Positions 54,752-64,000 of a DNA stretch of 64,000 nucleotides are shown here, piece after piece; position 1 is the first letter of the stretch, and each line of letters starts with the position of its first letter. The notes beneath the pieces are model-generated. The model had not been told where the DNA came from. It was given only the letters and a program-made list of their open reading frames with translations, and did no database searches. Source of the stretch: Niebla homalea (taxonomy: Eukaryota; Ascomycota; Lecanoromycetes; Lecanorales; Ramalinaceae); the NCBI GenBank assembly GCA_019925105.1, contig JAHGAU010000016.1:496001-560000 (forward strand), written 5' to 3'. The position numbers and the translations under genes were made by a program.

Positions 54752-55097
54752 ATGGATCCAAAGGCATCAGCTACCCAGATGGCCAATAAGCTCCAGTCTG
54801 GCGATGAGCCACTATCAGGAGAGCAGGGCAAGGGCACTGCTGAGCAGCCCTTTGATCAGGGTAACGCTGAAGGTAGGTCTCACCCAGGGACCGCGTGCTG
54901 CAACATCCGGTACGGGACTCGCGATGTCTGCGCTTTCTGCCGCATTATCGGTGTTTTTCTTGCCTTGTCAGCTGATCAAAGTTGTAAATGCAGGGAGTGA
55001 AGGGAGATCTGCAGAAGAAACCCCTAGTGTGGGGTTGGAAGGGGTGAAGAAGACTGTCTCTGACGCTGCGGCCTCGGTGATGGGAAAGAAGTCATGA
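54752..55097 (+). CDS. Small hydrophilic LEA-like protein
   Basis: Exons 54752-54872 and 54994-55097, joined by a 121-nt intron (GTAGGT...GCAG), encode 74 residues. The product is Gly/Glu/Ser/Lys/Ala-rich and has no hydrophobic core. Its end VKKTVSDAAASVMGKKS resembles the repeated helices of late-embryogenesis-abundant or CsbD-like stress proteins. The start MDPKASATQMANKLQSGDEP is polar. Desiccation or stress protection is an inference from composition. If the intron is kept, the frame stays open to 55000 and adds a Cys-rich tail (see findings). Confidence 0.6.
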
Positions 55098-55754
55098 TGG
55101 TCAATGCGTCGTGTGGGTAATGGTGTGTGCAGCGTGCTGGCAGGACAGCCTGCACCGGATCAAATCCTTTAAGCTTTCATCAGGATTCTGGGAGGTTCAC
55201 CATAGTGTTGGCCCTCCGTCGGCACACCAAGAGGTCAGAGGAATCGGCTAGCACAAGTTCAGATCTGTGGAAGCAAGCTGCAACCATATTTGGAGACACG
55301 AGCATCGCTCATCTTTCTCGCATGCTTACTCATTGCAGCTCAGCCGCAGCTGCCGTGAATGGCGTTGCATGTAATCCCTCAGGGATAAAGCCACTTCAGT
55401 ACTTCACTATGCGGTGAGCGATAAGAAGCATGTCCATCAGCAGCCTGCTAGCACGATCAAGGCTTGTTGCAATACTGCGCTTGACCTCCATGATTTGCCC
55501 GCCATCCCAATGAAAGAACAAAAGCAAAGCAAGATGAAAGTACAGATCGGTATGCATTTGATCTACTTAGCATTTGTATCTTTCACTTTGACTATGACTT
55601 TACATCGGTCATCCTAGGTGACGTGAGTCACTGGAGCTTCCTAGCGTAGACTGCATTTGATAGGTCAATGTGCAGGACCTCGACCTCACCTAATTCGTCC
55701 CTTGGAGACATGCACGAGCCAAGTCAAGAATCCAGCATTTGTTGAAATCGCAAA
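55098..55754. other. Convergent 3' region, nothing seen
   Basis: About 650 bp between convergent genes with only short, unsupported frames. Confidence 0.55.
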
Positions 55755-56800
55755 TCAGATGTTACTCATCACGCCTGGCTGAATACTTTCCAGCTTATCA
55801 GTCAATTCATCCCACACTTTCTGTCCTAAAGCGGGCCCTTCGTCGCCAGAGAAGAGAGGTGCAGTCCTGTGCCATTATCAGTATAAGCTATGTCGGAAAA
55901 TGTTCTGGTATTGGCCACTCACTGTCCAGGACGGCAGTCGTTGAGATACTGGCCATGACTATCCTCTCCTGCCTCTGCTGCGTTGACGATGGTCCTCGAC
56001 CCGACTTCGGTAGATCGTGCGAAAAAGAAGCAGCTGATCTTAAATATGAGCAAAGTCAAGCCTTCATACTCTTTGACCGCATTTGTGACCACCCAGCCAG
56101 GATTCAGATAATTGATGATGACCTTGCCGGGCTTTTTCGAGGCGGTCTCCAGCTCCGCAAGTTTCCGCACACTATACATCCCTAATAGTTTGGAGACGTT
56201 GTACCGATCGGCCATGTCTGCCTTCTTCTCGTCGGCCAAGCTTTCCAAGATATTTGCCTCTCTCCGCTCATTGAACTTGGCCATCCAATGGGTAAAAGAC
56301 TCGGTGAAAACGAGTTTCGGGGCAGTGTTGAATTTGACTGACGTTTCGCGGAGCTTTGGCAACGAAAGCACTGCGTGAAGTAAGGGACTGACAACGTTTG
56401 TCGTGATGTGAGCTTCGTTATCCTCCATTTTCTTGAACTGCCAAGTCAGAATTCCAGCATTCTCGACCAGAACGTCTAATCTCTCCAGACCGTCTGCCTT
56501 CCTTGCACATTGCTTGACAGACTCATAACTGGACAGATCAAGCGACCAGACCTCAACAACCCCCTTCCGCTTTGTTGAAGCCTCAATGTCCCTTTTGGCC
56601 TCCTCCCCTTTTTCAATGTTCCTCACTGCCAAGATGACCTTGGCTGCATCAAGCTGGACAAACCATCGAGCAGCTTCAAAACCTAGACCGACATTCGATC
56701 CGGTGACCATTACAGTCTGGCCGGTGTACTTCTGAGTGGGTTTGGGGGGAGTGAAAAACAACTGGGAATACAGGAATGACAACGGTGGAGGGCCGGACAT
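55755..56800 (-). CDS. Short-chain dehydrogenase/reductase, retinol dehydrogenase-like
   Basis: Exons 55923-56800 and 55755-55866, joined by a 56-nt GTGAGT...CACAG intron, give 329 residues. The cofactor loop TGSNVGLG is near residue 34, NAGI near 114 and the catalytic YNVSK near 200. LNPGWVVTN follows the active site. These are classical SDR features (TGxxxGxG, NAG, YxxxK, PG). The last exon adds TAPLFSGDEGPALGQKVWDELTDKLE, the usual C-terminal helix. It is NADP(H)- or NAD(H)-dependent; the Arg after the second strand (VRN) suggests NADP(H). Substrate unknown. A minus-strand TATATAGAG at 56994-57000 may be its TATA box. Many such fungal genes belong to secondary metabolism, but no cluster is present here. 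Confidence 0.88.
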
Positions 56801-57322
56801 GATCTGGTAGATGGTAGATGGAATAAAAAGACGGGTGGCGTGGTATACCTGTCTTTATTCAGGGAATAGGGGATACAATAGAGCTCACTTTGGGGAGATG
56901 GTCGGGATGGGCGCAGAGCTGAGGATGGAAGCTAGGAAGGAGTATGAGCAGAACAGGACATGAAAGCACTTGCAAGGGAGCCTCTATATACACATCTTGT
57001 TGGCAGGCACAGTCCTCATGGACAAGATCAACAATTGAGGGCTGAATTTCGATTATTAATGATTGGATGAACGTTCATCCTTTTGGCGGGACAAAAAGGT
57101 GATTGTAAATCTGAACCCTGAATCCTGCTAAGATATCTTAGCTTATCTATTAAAAAAGAGAAAATCAAGGTTCAGTGCCAAGGCTTGCGGCTGAATTCCG
57201 TCTTCTCGATTTCTTCCATCTGTCCCGATTCGGACAGAAGCTAGCTTGGCAAGCTTGGTCAATATACGGGCCGTGTGATAGTACCTTCGCATTGAGCTTT
57301 AAAAGCTGCATGAAGAGGATCA
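56801..57322. other. Divergent promoter region, SDR and Sec14-like genes
   Basis: About 520 bp between divergent ATGs. A TATA-like element faces the SDR gene; otherwise nothing specific is seen. Confidence 0.55.
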
Positions 57323-58510
57323 ATGGCTGATGCCGACCAATCAAAGTCGACATCTCTCCATGCTCCAGTTGTTCAGGACGAGAGGGTGGTAGACGGATCG
57401 CATGCGCCTGTTAGCATTGGTCTTGCCGCAGTTGAATACAACATCCCGCCCTACAGCGAAGCATCCGCTTCAGGACAAGCGACGGTAGACGGCTCCAAGG
57501 ACCCGGCCAAGACACCATTCCTCCAGCCTGTATCAGGATTGAAGCCATCAGCATCTGCCCCTCTTACTCAAGAGCAAGTCACCAAGTATGAGTCGCTACT
57601 CTCCTCTGTGAAGACATGGACCGAAGTGCCCGACACTTTAGCAGCCAAGGCATCCCGAAGCCCACTCACCGATTCGGAGCGCATGTGGTTGACCAAAGAC
57701 TGCCTCCTTCGCTATCTACGTGCTTCAAAATGGGTCCTTGCAACAGCCGGAACTCGGCTCCGGGCGACGCTATCATGGCGAAGGGAATGGGGAATCGAGA
57801 GAGACACGGCAGAATACATTTCTGAAGAGAATGCCACGGGCAAACAAGTCATCACCGGATTCGACAATCAATGTCGTCCTTGCCTATACCTCAACCCGCA
57901 CAAGCAGAACACCAAGGGCGAAGAAAAACAGATGCACCATCTCGTGTTCATGTTGGAACGGTGCATTGATCTGATGCCTCCGGGTCAGGAAACTCTTGCC
58001 CTTCTAGTGAACTTCAAAGAGAGTCGAAAAGACCAAGGCGGCTCAATCGCACAAGGCCGGCTCACCCTCTACATCTTACAGAACCACTACCCTGAACGGC
58101 TCGGCAAAGCCATAGTGCAGGAAGCGCCTTGGTATGTGAGCCTCTTCTTCAAGGCCATAAAGCCCTTCATAGACCCATTGACCCGGGAAAAATTGATGTT
58201 TGATGCAAAGTTGAAAGATCTGGTCCCTCCTGAGCAGCTCATCAAATCCTTTGACGGGGACGTGGAATTCGAGTACGAGCATGACAAGTATTGGCCAGCT
58301 TTCATCGCCCTGGCAAATGCGAGGAAGGCCGAGATGATCAAGAGATGGGAAAGCGCTGGCAAGAAGGTCGGAGAGTCTGAAGCGTACTTGAGAGGCGAGG
58401 GCGCGGTTGGCAATAGAGGCCTGGAGGAGAGCATGAAAAACACGGTCATCACCGAACAGAAGGGGACCTCTACCTCGGATGTGAATTCTTCCAAGCCAGC
58501 TGAAGCATAG
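57323..58510 (+). CDS. CRAL-TRIO (Sec14-like) phosphatidylinositol transfer protein
   Basis: A 395-residue single-exon protein. The N-terminal 110 residues are disordered. A CRAL-TRIO N-terminal helix bundle follows (LTKDCLLRYLRASKWVLATAGTRL with RREWG). The lipid-binding domain is at about residues 165-330, with VNFKESRK, LYILQNHYPERLGKAIVQEAPWYVSLFFKAIKPFID and LTREKLMFD, matching Sec14 homologues of the Pdr16/Pdr17 type. These exchange phosphatidylinositol with other lipids and support phosphoinositide synthesis at membranes. The tail has a charged helix and a disordered end. The first ATG of the frame was used. Confidence 0.88.
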   Translation: MADADQSKSTSLHAPVVQDERVVDGSHAPVSIGLAAVEYNIPPYSEASASGQATVDGSKDPAKTPFLQPVSGLKPSASAPLTQEQVTKYESLLSSVKTWTEVPDTLAAKASRSPLTDSERMWLTKDCLLRYLRASKWVLATAGTRLRATLSWRREWGIERDTAEYISEENATGKQVITGFDNQCRPCLYLNPHKQNTKGEEKQMHHLVFMLERCIDLMPPGQETLALLVNFKESRKDQGGSIAQGRLTLYILQNHYPERLGKAIVQEAPWYVSLFFKAIKPFIDPLTREKLMFDAKLKDLVPPEQLIKSFDGDVEFEYEHDKYWPAFIALANARKAEMIKRWESAGKKVGESEAYLRGEGAVGNRGLEESMKNTVITEQKGTSTSDVNSSKPAEA

Positions 58511-58739
58511 CCTGTAAACTCATCCATAACGACGCTTCTTGTTCGAAGCATGGTATGAAGCGTGACAGGTTAGCGGTGGATTATTACCACTCATAGACAT
58601 AGACGGATACCCATAACATTGGCATAAGCAAAACACACACCCAAGAGTATCTAGTCTGTGAGACAGTTTGCGCTTCTGAATCGTTCCATACTTTCTATGT
58701 ATCATACTTTAGTGTGTCAACTCCACGTGGGCCTGACAC

Positions 58740-59740
58740 ATGGCTGCCACCTCGGTACCTGAAGACTGACATATCAATTCAACTCTTGCTCATCTCCAAA
58801 ACCGTTCACCAGCCGTTGCACCTCCGCACGTCAGGACCAACATTTACCCCATCAATCATTATCATTTGCAGCATGGTCATTCCCCCCCCCCCCACCTTGT
58901 TCTATATCCAGCCAGGCTAACCCTCTCGCGCGCCTACAGTCCAAAGACTCCTCCTACACCTACATCCACTTCCTCAAACCCCACCATGCCGACCTATTTG
59001 AGGTAAAAATCCCCCCCCTTTCCGCCTCCCCCCAAACCACCGTCTCATCCATGCGCTCCCCTTTGTATCTATGAGCAAAAACAACGACAATAACATCCAG
59101 AAAATTGACCTCATTTCCCCCTTCCTTCCCTCCCTCCCTCCACTTCATCTTCCCGCTTCCTTCCCCCCCTTCCAAGCTAAAAGGAAATTGGCAATCCCCC
59201 CCCCCCACAGGAATTCAACCGGCCCCCTCACCTCCCCCACGAGGAGATCTACGTGGCCCCGCAGCACCAACCTCCGAACCCGGAGGACGAGGATGATATA
59301 GTGCCGGATCAGCACGCGGCCTTTGGCATCACGCGGGCGACGCAGGCGAAGCGGGAGGTGGTGTGGAGGGATTTGGGGATGGAGAGGTTGGTGGATGGGG
59401 GGCCCAGCCGGGAAGGGGGAGGGAAGGGTGGGGAGGGAGCGGTGAGGGATCAGGGGGTCAAGGGGAGGAAGATGGGGGTGGGGATGGGGTCGAGGTTGCC
59501 TCGGTGAAGGAGGAAGATGTTGTGGGATTGGGAAGGTTGGTGAGCTATGTGAGTGGGAGAAGGGAGACGGAAGCCTTGGGGATGGCCATTGCGAAGGGGT
59601 CAATGCTAAAGATCACACTTCAAAGGCGGTTCATTACGACTGCGGTACTGCTCATATTCTTACAATGTCCACTCTCGCTCGATCGTACAGGTTGTGGGGG
59701 ATCATCTTCTCTGTGTGCTCCTCGGTCGTTATCTGTCTAG
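58740..59740 (+). CDS. Uncharacterised protein in a C/G-homopolymer region
   Basis: Inferred exons: 58740-58754 (MAATS), 58916-59002, 59211-59441 and 59495-59740. Exon 2 reads ANPLARLQSKDSSYTYIHFLKP, and exon 3 starts EFNRPPHLPHEEIYVAPQ and continues DIVPDQHAAFGITRATQAKR. Exon 4 has KEEDVVGLGRLVSYVSGRRET. All joins are in phase zero. The 208-nt second intron is C-rich with two long C runs. The composition of exons 2-3 is that of a conserved folded protein, but I do not recognise it. The 5' end is uncertain: an ATG at 58874 would reach exon 2 if a 12-C run were 11. The 3' end overlaps the last POL12 exon on the other strand, and it may really stop earlier. Confidence 0.45.
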
Positions 59741-61680
59741 GGTGGATCGCCAATTGGGCATACGTTCCTGGACCTTTGCGCTTGGACAGGGATCCGGGAT
59801 TCACTACTAGGACGCTTTCCACAATCTGCGTCGTGTTGTCAGCTGTGGTCCCTCTAGGTCCGGAAGGGGAATCTTACCTTGCCAAAGGGTGGTAGAGTGC
59901 TGGGCGTGATCAATAAGTCCGGCTTCACATTCAGCCACTCGCCCAATTTGAGATAGCTCACGTCCAGTGGCATTCCCGTCGCGACTCCGTCCGCTGTACC
60001 GGGCTTTGGTAAGATGTTGCGATCTACTGGAGGGAAAAGAGGGTAGAAATGGCGCTGTTCGATCAGGTGTCTTGGTAGCCTCGACAAGAGGCTGTTGTCC
60101 TTCGGTTTTTCCAAAACGACTTCTTCGCATCGCAGGTCATATAGCACGTCTGAAGCATTTATCCCTACCATTGACTCGTTCAATGAAAAAGTGACTGGGT
60201 TGGAGACTACTTTCGCCTGCTTCGGCAGGCCAAGAACTCTCCTGTCGAAGGGTTCTTGGGGCCATGAAACGTGTTTGTTGACAGCATCACGGACTGAGGG
60301 GATCATGACGATAGTGATATTGGGGACTCTTTCGGCCAATGCTTTGATTGGAGTGCCGATGAGAATTCTGAACACATCGTTCAATGTTGCCTTGTCTGGT
60401 TGGATGCTCGGATCATCTGGTAGATCAAAATCACCCGATGCAAGCAAAGGATGATCGACGTCTAGAATTGGTCCAATCAACATGAGAACATCGGCGTAGG
60501 ATTCTGCTGCTTGTTCGCAAAGTGCGTTGAGCGGCTTGAAAGAAAGATTGTCATCCGTTGTGTACGGGCCGGATGCTATCATGACATTCAATGCATGATT
60601 GGCATTGGGTGTCTCCCCGTCACTGAGCCCTAAGCGCTCGTTGTAGGATGAAAGAACCGCTGGCGGATTCACAACCGGCGGTGGCAAGGGGACTTCCAAG
60701 ATCTCGCTAACGGAGAAGTATGAACCAGAAGCATTAATGCCGCGAACAGCAATAATTTGACCGGGGAAGAACTGGTGGGAGATTTTCTCGACATTGAGTG
60801 GTACTCGCAGGCCAGCACCGCCTCGTCTTGACATTTCGAGAAGCAGGGAGGCAGCGTTCAATTTGCCATCTGGACTGTCGCAAGCGACTCGGCCAATTGC
60901 GATAATCTCGTTGGTCGATTGAGACGCTGCACTTCCAAATGCTGAGTCGTCAAGACTGTGATGTGTCTGGACAAGAGTCTGAAACTGGTCAATCCGATCG
61001 TCCAGGACCTCTGATGCCTCGGAAAGATGCATAGCCATCGGCTTGTAGAAGAACTTCTTCAGGTCCGTGTTTGCCGTCAGCTTAACACGGGCATCAGCTG
61101 CTGGTGCGAGTGGAGGCTCGAACGCTGGCAACTGGCCATTTAACGTCTCAACAACCTGTCCAGCATGTTGCCTCTCCGAGAAGGGTGCACTGGGAAGACC
61201 ATTTGTCTGGCCATTTGTCCTCCCATCCGTCGGCGAGCTCATCCCATCGGCTTTGCTGAATTTTGGCACAGCTGGTGTCTCAAAGGCAGCCTTTCGCTTC
61301 GTTGAAGGCTTCATTGAGCGATGTTGTACGGGTGTGTTCGATACTGTACTATCAAACATGCCAAAAACATTATCACCAATGCCGCCGCCTCTTGGAGTTG
61401 CATGCGCCTTTCTGTCTACACTCCTCGCTGCTTTGCCCCTGGAGTCACGTTCTAGCATCTCCTGCAAGTCCTTTTTGAAAGCTCTGACATTGTCGAAGTC
61501 AAGGGCTGTGGACTCGCTGCCCATCTTCATAGTATATGACTCCCATTTGTACGACAATTCTTGGGCAGATAGGCCGTGGAGACGTAGGATCGACTGCAGC
61601 TCGCCCAGTACTTCAGGTGCGAGGGAGGTGGCAGGCGGAGGGGCAAAGAGCCCGTTGAGCTCTACCGCTAGATCTGCCAT
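59652..61680 (-). CDS. POL12: DNA polymerase alpha subunit B
   Basis: Exons 59878-61680 and 59652-59825, joined by a 52-nt GTAAGA...GCAG intron, encode 658 residues. An N-terminal helical domain (about 1-80) is followed by a disordered linker with Lys/Arg and Ser/Thr-Pro sites, then an OB fold and an inactive phosphoesterase domain (INASGSYFSVSEILEVPLPPP; MIASGPYTTDDNLSFKPL; MLIGPILDVDHPLL). The splice restores ITPSTLPPFGK-IVESVLVVNPGSLSK and GTYAQLAIHP, the conserved end of the family; without it the protein would stop early. It tethers primase to Pol alpha for Okazaki fragment initiation. The ATG at 61680 lies within a frame opening at TTG 61728. Confidence 0.94.
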
Positions 61681-61964
61681 TTTCGAAGCGAGAGCCGTGA
61701 GTACAACCTGGGGATCTGAGAGACTCAATCAGCTTTTGGTCCAGGATAGTCAAATCGATCCGAGCGTGCATGATTTGGAAGACGCGACTTCTTTACGCGT
61801 TCGAGGGGTCGCCAACTAAGTCCGTTATCTTATCTCCTAGCAAAAGAATGTGACCTCGGACGTTTTGCGACCGAGGGGCTAGAAGCCTAGAACAAGGAGC
61901 ATGCTATTGAATTGTAGGTCCGTGTCGAAAGCTCCACTACATACCATTGCTCATAACCTACGAC

Positions 61965-62659
61965 ATGGTACGTATAGCCGTGCTTATTTGCGCGGCAGAG
62001 AAGCTGAAACGAACATAGCCTCCCAAAAGAGGTCGCCCTCCTCAAACGGCTACACCAGCGAAAGAGAAAACGCCGCGCCAATCTGCACTCGCCAAAGAAC
62101 ATGGCATCACTGCCGCCACCGAAGCTGAGATCAAAGAGTCTTTCTCTCTCTTCGCGACCAGCAAAGACTCCTTGCCATCAAGCGCGTTTCGTCGCGCTCT
62201 CACAGCCTTGAATATCCCAGCAACGTCCCAAACGGAATATCGAGACCTTCTCGCTGCAGCCGATCCTGAGGACGAAGGGGTGATTCCTTATTCGAACTTT
62301 GTAGCCGTTGCCGCTTTGAAACTCAACGCTCGCGGGGAGGAAGCAGAAAATGAAGAGGTCAGAGAAGGGTTCGAGCTGTTCCTAAAGATGGGCAAGGAAG
62401 GGGGCAGGGGCAAGGGCAGAGAAGGAGAAGAAAGAATCACCTTGGGCATGTTGAGACACGTTGCTGGCATGTTGAAAGAGAACGTCTCTGATGACGTCTT
62501 GCGGGATATGATCCTGGAGGCAAACGGAGGGGGCGGCGTGGGCCAAGGAGTCGCTCTTCAGGAATTCGAGGGAGTTATGAGAAGAGGTTTGTCTCCTCGT
62601 CCCCTCGAGCTGGCTCGACTATTCATTGACTATTTATTGCAGCTGGCGTTTTTTGGTGA
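61965..62659 (+). CDS. EF-hand (calmodulin/centrin-like) protein
   Basis: Three exons: 61965-61967 (the ATG only), 62019-62586 and 62643-62659, giving 195 residues. The spliced start is MPPKRGRPPQTATPAKEK; the basic, AT-hook-like KRGRPP is notable. Four EF-hand-like units are recognisable by pattern (ATEAEIKESFSLFATSKDS, FRRALTALNI; DPEDEGVIPYSNFVAVAAL; FELFLKMGKEG; EFEGVMRRAGVF), but most loops lack a full set of Ca-binding Asp/Glu residues, and the third contains a Gly/Lys/Arg insert. The second intron (56 nt, GTTTGT...GCAG) gives the short end RRAGVFW. It is divergent from POL12 with 284 bp between ATGs. A Ca-independent scaffold role, as in Mlc or centrin-like proteins, is possible. Confidence 0.78.
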
Positions 62660-63353
62660 CTTAAATTCGACGTCCGAAGGCAGATTTCGCGGAACGTTTG
62701 GAGATGGTCAATTGTTACTGCAAAAGCTCCAAGGCTCAGGATTGTCTAGTGCTCAAACATGAATTTTCTGAGGTTCCCAAGCTTCTGATAGGAGCTACAC
62801 AGCCAGTTGATCTATAACGGACCAGGTGTCTTGCTGTCTTAAAGCCAGTAAGTGAGAGACCTTAAGTTTGACTACATCCTGAATCCGGTCATGGTCAGAA
62901 GTGACACCTAATGGACATGGCACACTGAAGTCTTTACGAAAAAGAATGCCATATGTACTACCTCGTTGTTTCCCTGTCATGCTTCACAGATAAGTTTTGC
63001 GAAGCGCGACAACGCCACATGCATACAGGTGGCAAGGTCTGCCGACAAATGCTCTAGATGAGGTCACGAATCATTGCAATTGTCTCGGATTGAGGTTTTG
63101 CCTCTGGTCTTCCCAATCAGATGACCTCCCTTCGACTTCGCTGGTGAATTTGGAGACCAATCCCGGACCACATCCGACGAGAAAGGTTCGAAACCCGAGC
63201 AAGATTGCTTGTCGTACAATACCGAATATTAGACTTGTCTTCTCACCCGACTCTGCACCTCGTATCTCACTCATCAACCCTTTGCTCTAAGGCTTTAGAG
63301 ATTTACATCATAATAACGAAACACGCTTTGGCTCATACATCAGTCATCTAGCC
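62660..63353. other. Intergenic region, nothing seen
   Basis: About 690 bp between same-strand genes, with no supported frame or RNA gene. Confidence 0.55.
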
Positions 63354-64000
63354 ATGGATAAAGCTAGAGAATTTGTTGGTGATGTGCAGCCGCCCTCTTA
63401 TCCTGATCTTCCTGAGAACTCCAAATCCCACAAGGACCGCAAAGCTGCTTCTCAATCATTCATGTTAGCCGTAGGGCACCGGTTCGCTACGCGTTATCTT
63501 TGGGATCTGTATCATGCAAAGCGGGCCGCTGAGCATCAAGGTTATGGAGATAATCTAACTCGGTATAACGACGACCCTATTGGCACTTGGGAGAGCTTCA
63601 TGCAGTATTACAATAATCTCCCATTCAAAGGGTTGAAGTTGATGGAAGCTTTCCACTTCACAAAGTACGCAGTCAAACCGCTGTGGGAGGACCCTCGAAA
63701 TCAGGCCGGCGGAGCGTGGCATTTGAGGCTCAAGGATATGGGTGGTACAATTCCTGGAGGTAAAGAGGAAGAGCCTAAGGTTAAGAACGACAATAGAGGG
63801 CCGCAGGACAAGGACCAAAAGCAGGAGCTGAAGGAATTGGGGCTATTCGGAACGATCGTCTTCATGGCTGCCAATGATGATTTTGCCGAAGTCATGGAGC
63901 CTGAAAAGGACGACATGTGTGTTGTATCGTTCATCAAACGCTGGACAGGCAGTTCCATTGTGATTTGGAACAGGCGGGCAGAAGCGGAGAAATCAGTTCA
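63354..64000 (+). CDS. Divergent eIF4E-like cap-binding protein (5' part)
   Basis: A single frame runs from the ATG at 63354 to the window edge (215 codons). Aligned by eye to eIF4E: RYLWDLYH, GTWESFMQYYNNL, FTKYAVKPLWEDPRNQAGGAWHLRL and SFIKRWTGSSIVIWNRR correspond to the family's conserved blocks, including the second cap-stacking Trp in PLWEDP. The first cap-stacking Trp appears to be replaced (Tyr or other within GYGDNLTRYNDD), as in eIF4E2/4EHP. A hydrophilic insert of about 35 residues rich in Lys, Glu and Asp (GGKEEEPKVKNDNRGPQDKD) sits where eIF4E has a short loop. A role as translational repressor is inferred, not shown. The 3' end is outside the window. Confidence 0.78.
   Translation, partial: MDKAREFVGDVQPPSYPDLPENSKSHKDRKAASQSFMLAVGHRFATRYLWDLYHAKRAAEHQGYGDNLTRYNDDPIGTWESFMQYYNNLPFKGLKLMEAFHFTKYAVKPLWEDPRNQAGGAWHLRLKDMGGTIPGGKEEEPKVKNDNRGPQDKDQKQELKELGLFGTIVFMAANDDFAEVMEPEKDDMCVVSFIKRWTGSSIVIWNRRAEAEKSV

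Noticed and set aside
63186..63200. GGTTCGAAACC resembling a tRNA B box
   Set aside because: The flanks do not fold into a tRNA and no A box is at the right distance.

Overview
The window is nuclear DNA from a filamentous ascomycete (Pezizomycotina). The evidence is dense protein-coding genes on both strands, short introns (about 45-125 nt, mostly GT-AG with CTRAY-like branch sites), CT-rich 5' leaders, and fungal families such as a CYP52-like P450, a fungal SLATT protein, Rad5, Oac1 and an SRP9 with a long tail. Class and genus cannot be decided from the sequence. There are no rRNA genes, CRISPR arrays, insertion sequences or convincing tRNA genes. All gene models were built by hand from reading frames and splice signals, so exon joins are inferences.

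Layout. 0-5.8 kb: 3' end of an unknown Ser/Thr-rich gene, IMP1-type inner-membrane peptidase, a 2 kb gene-free stretch, a DNAJC17/Cwf23-like splicing factor and, convergent with it, an IBA57-type Fe-S assembly factor. 6.4-13.2 kb: a two-TM SLATT protein, a small unknown ORF, decapping enzyme DCP2 and, divergent from it, a DUF4112 protein. 13.6-20.6 kb: CTU2/NCS2 (tRNA thiolation), a PTM1/TMEM87-like membrane protein, SRP9 with a GC-AG intron, a DUF1308 protein and a small hydrophilic gene behind a strong TATA box. 21-28.3 kb: an NDUFAF6-like complex I assembly factor, a 29-bp tandem repeat, a CYP52-type P450 and a WDR44-like WD40 protein. 30-36.8 kb: an unknown acidic protein, OHCU decarboxylase (urate catabolism) and a 1324-residue protein with an ADF-H domain and a long disordered tail.

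37-51.4 kb is a housekeeping block: SWD2, mitochondrial carrier OAC1, ribonucleotide reductase small subunit, RAD5, eIF2B delta, LSM3 and a GTPBP1-like GTPase. 52-64 kb: an NmrA-like oxidoreductase, a 74-residue hydrophilic protein, a short-chain dehydrogenase, a Sec14-type protein, an unknown gene in a C/G-homopolymer region whose 3' end overlaps POL12 on the other strand, an EF-hand protein whose first coding exon is only the ATG, and the 5' part of a divergent eIF4E.

The genes do not form one pathway or an obvious secondary-metabolite cluster. Themes recur by chance of neighbourhood: mRNA fate (DCP2, LSM3, eIF4E, eIF2B, DNAJC17), genome replication and tolerance (RNR2, POL12, RAD5) and mitochondria (IMP1, IBA57, NDUFAF6, OAC1). 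Several pairs are divergent with short shared promoters (SWD2/OAC1, POL12/EF-hand, eIF2B delta/LSM3, CTU2/PTM1-like). The best candidates for undescribed biology are the SLATT locus, the ADF-H/disordered protein, the 58.7-59.7 kb unknown gene and the divergent cap-binding protein.
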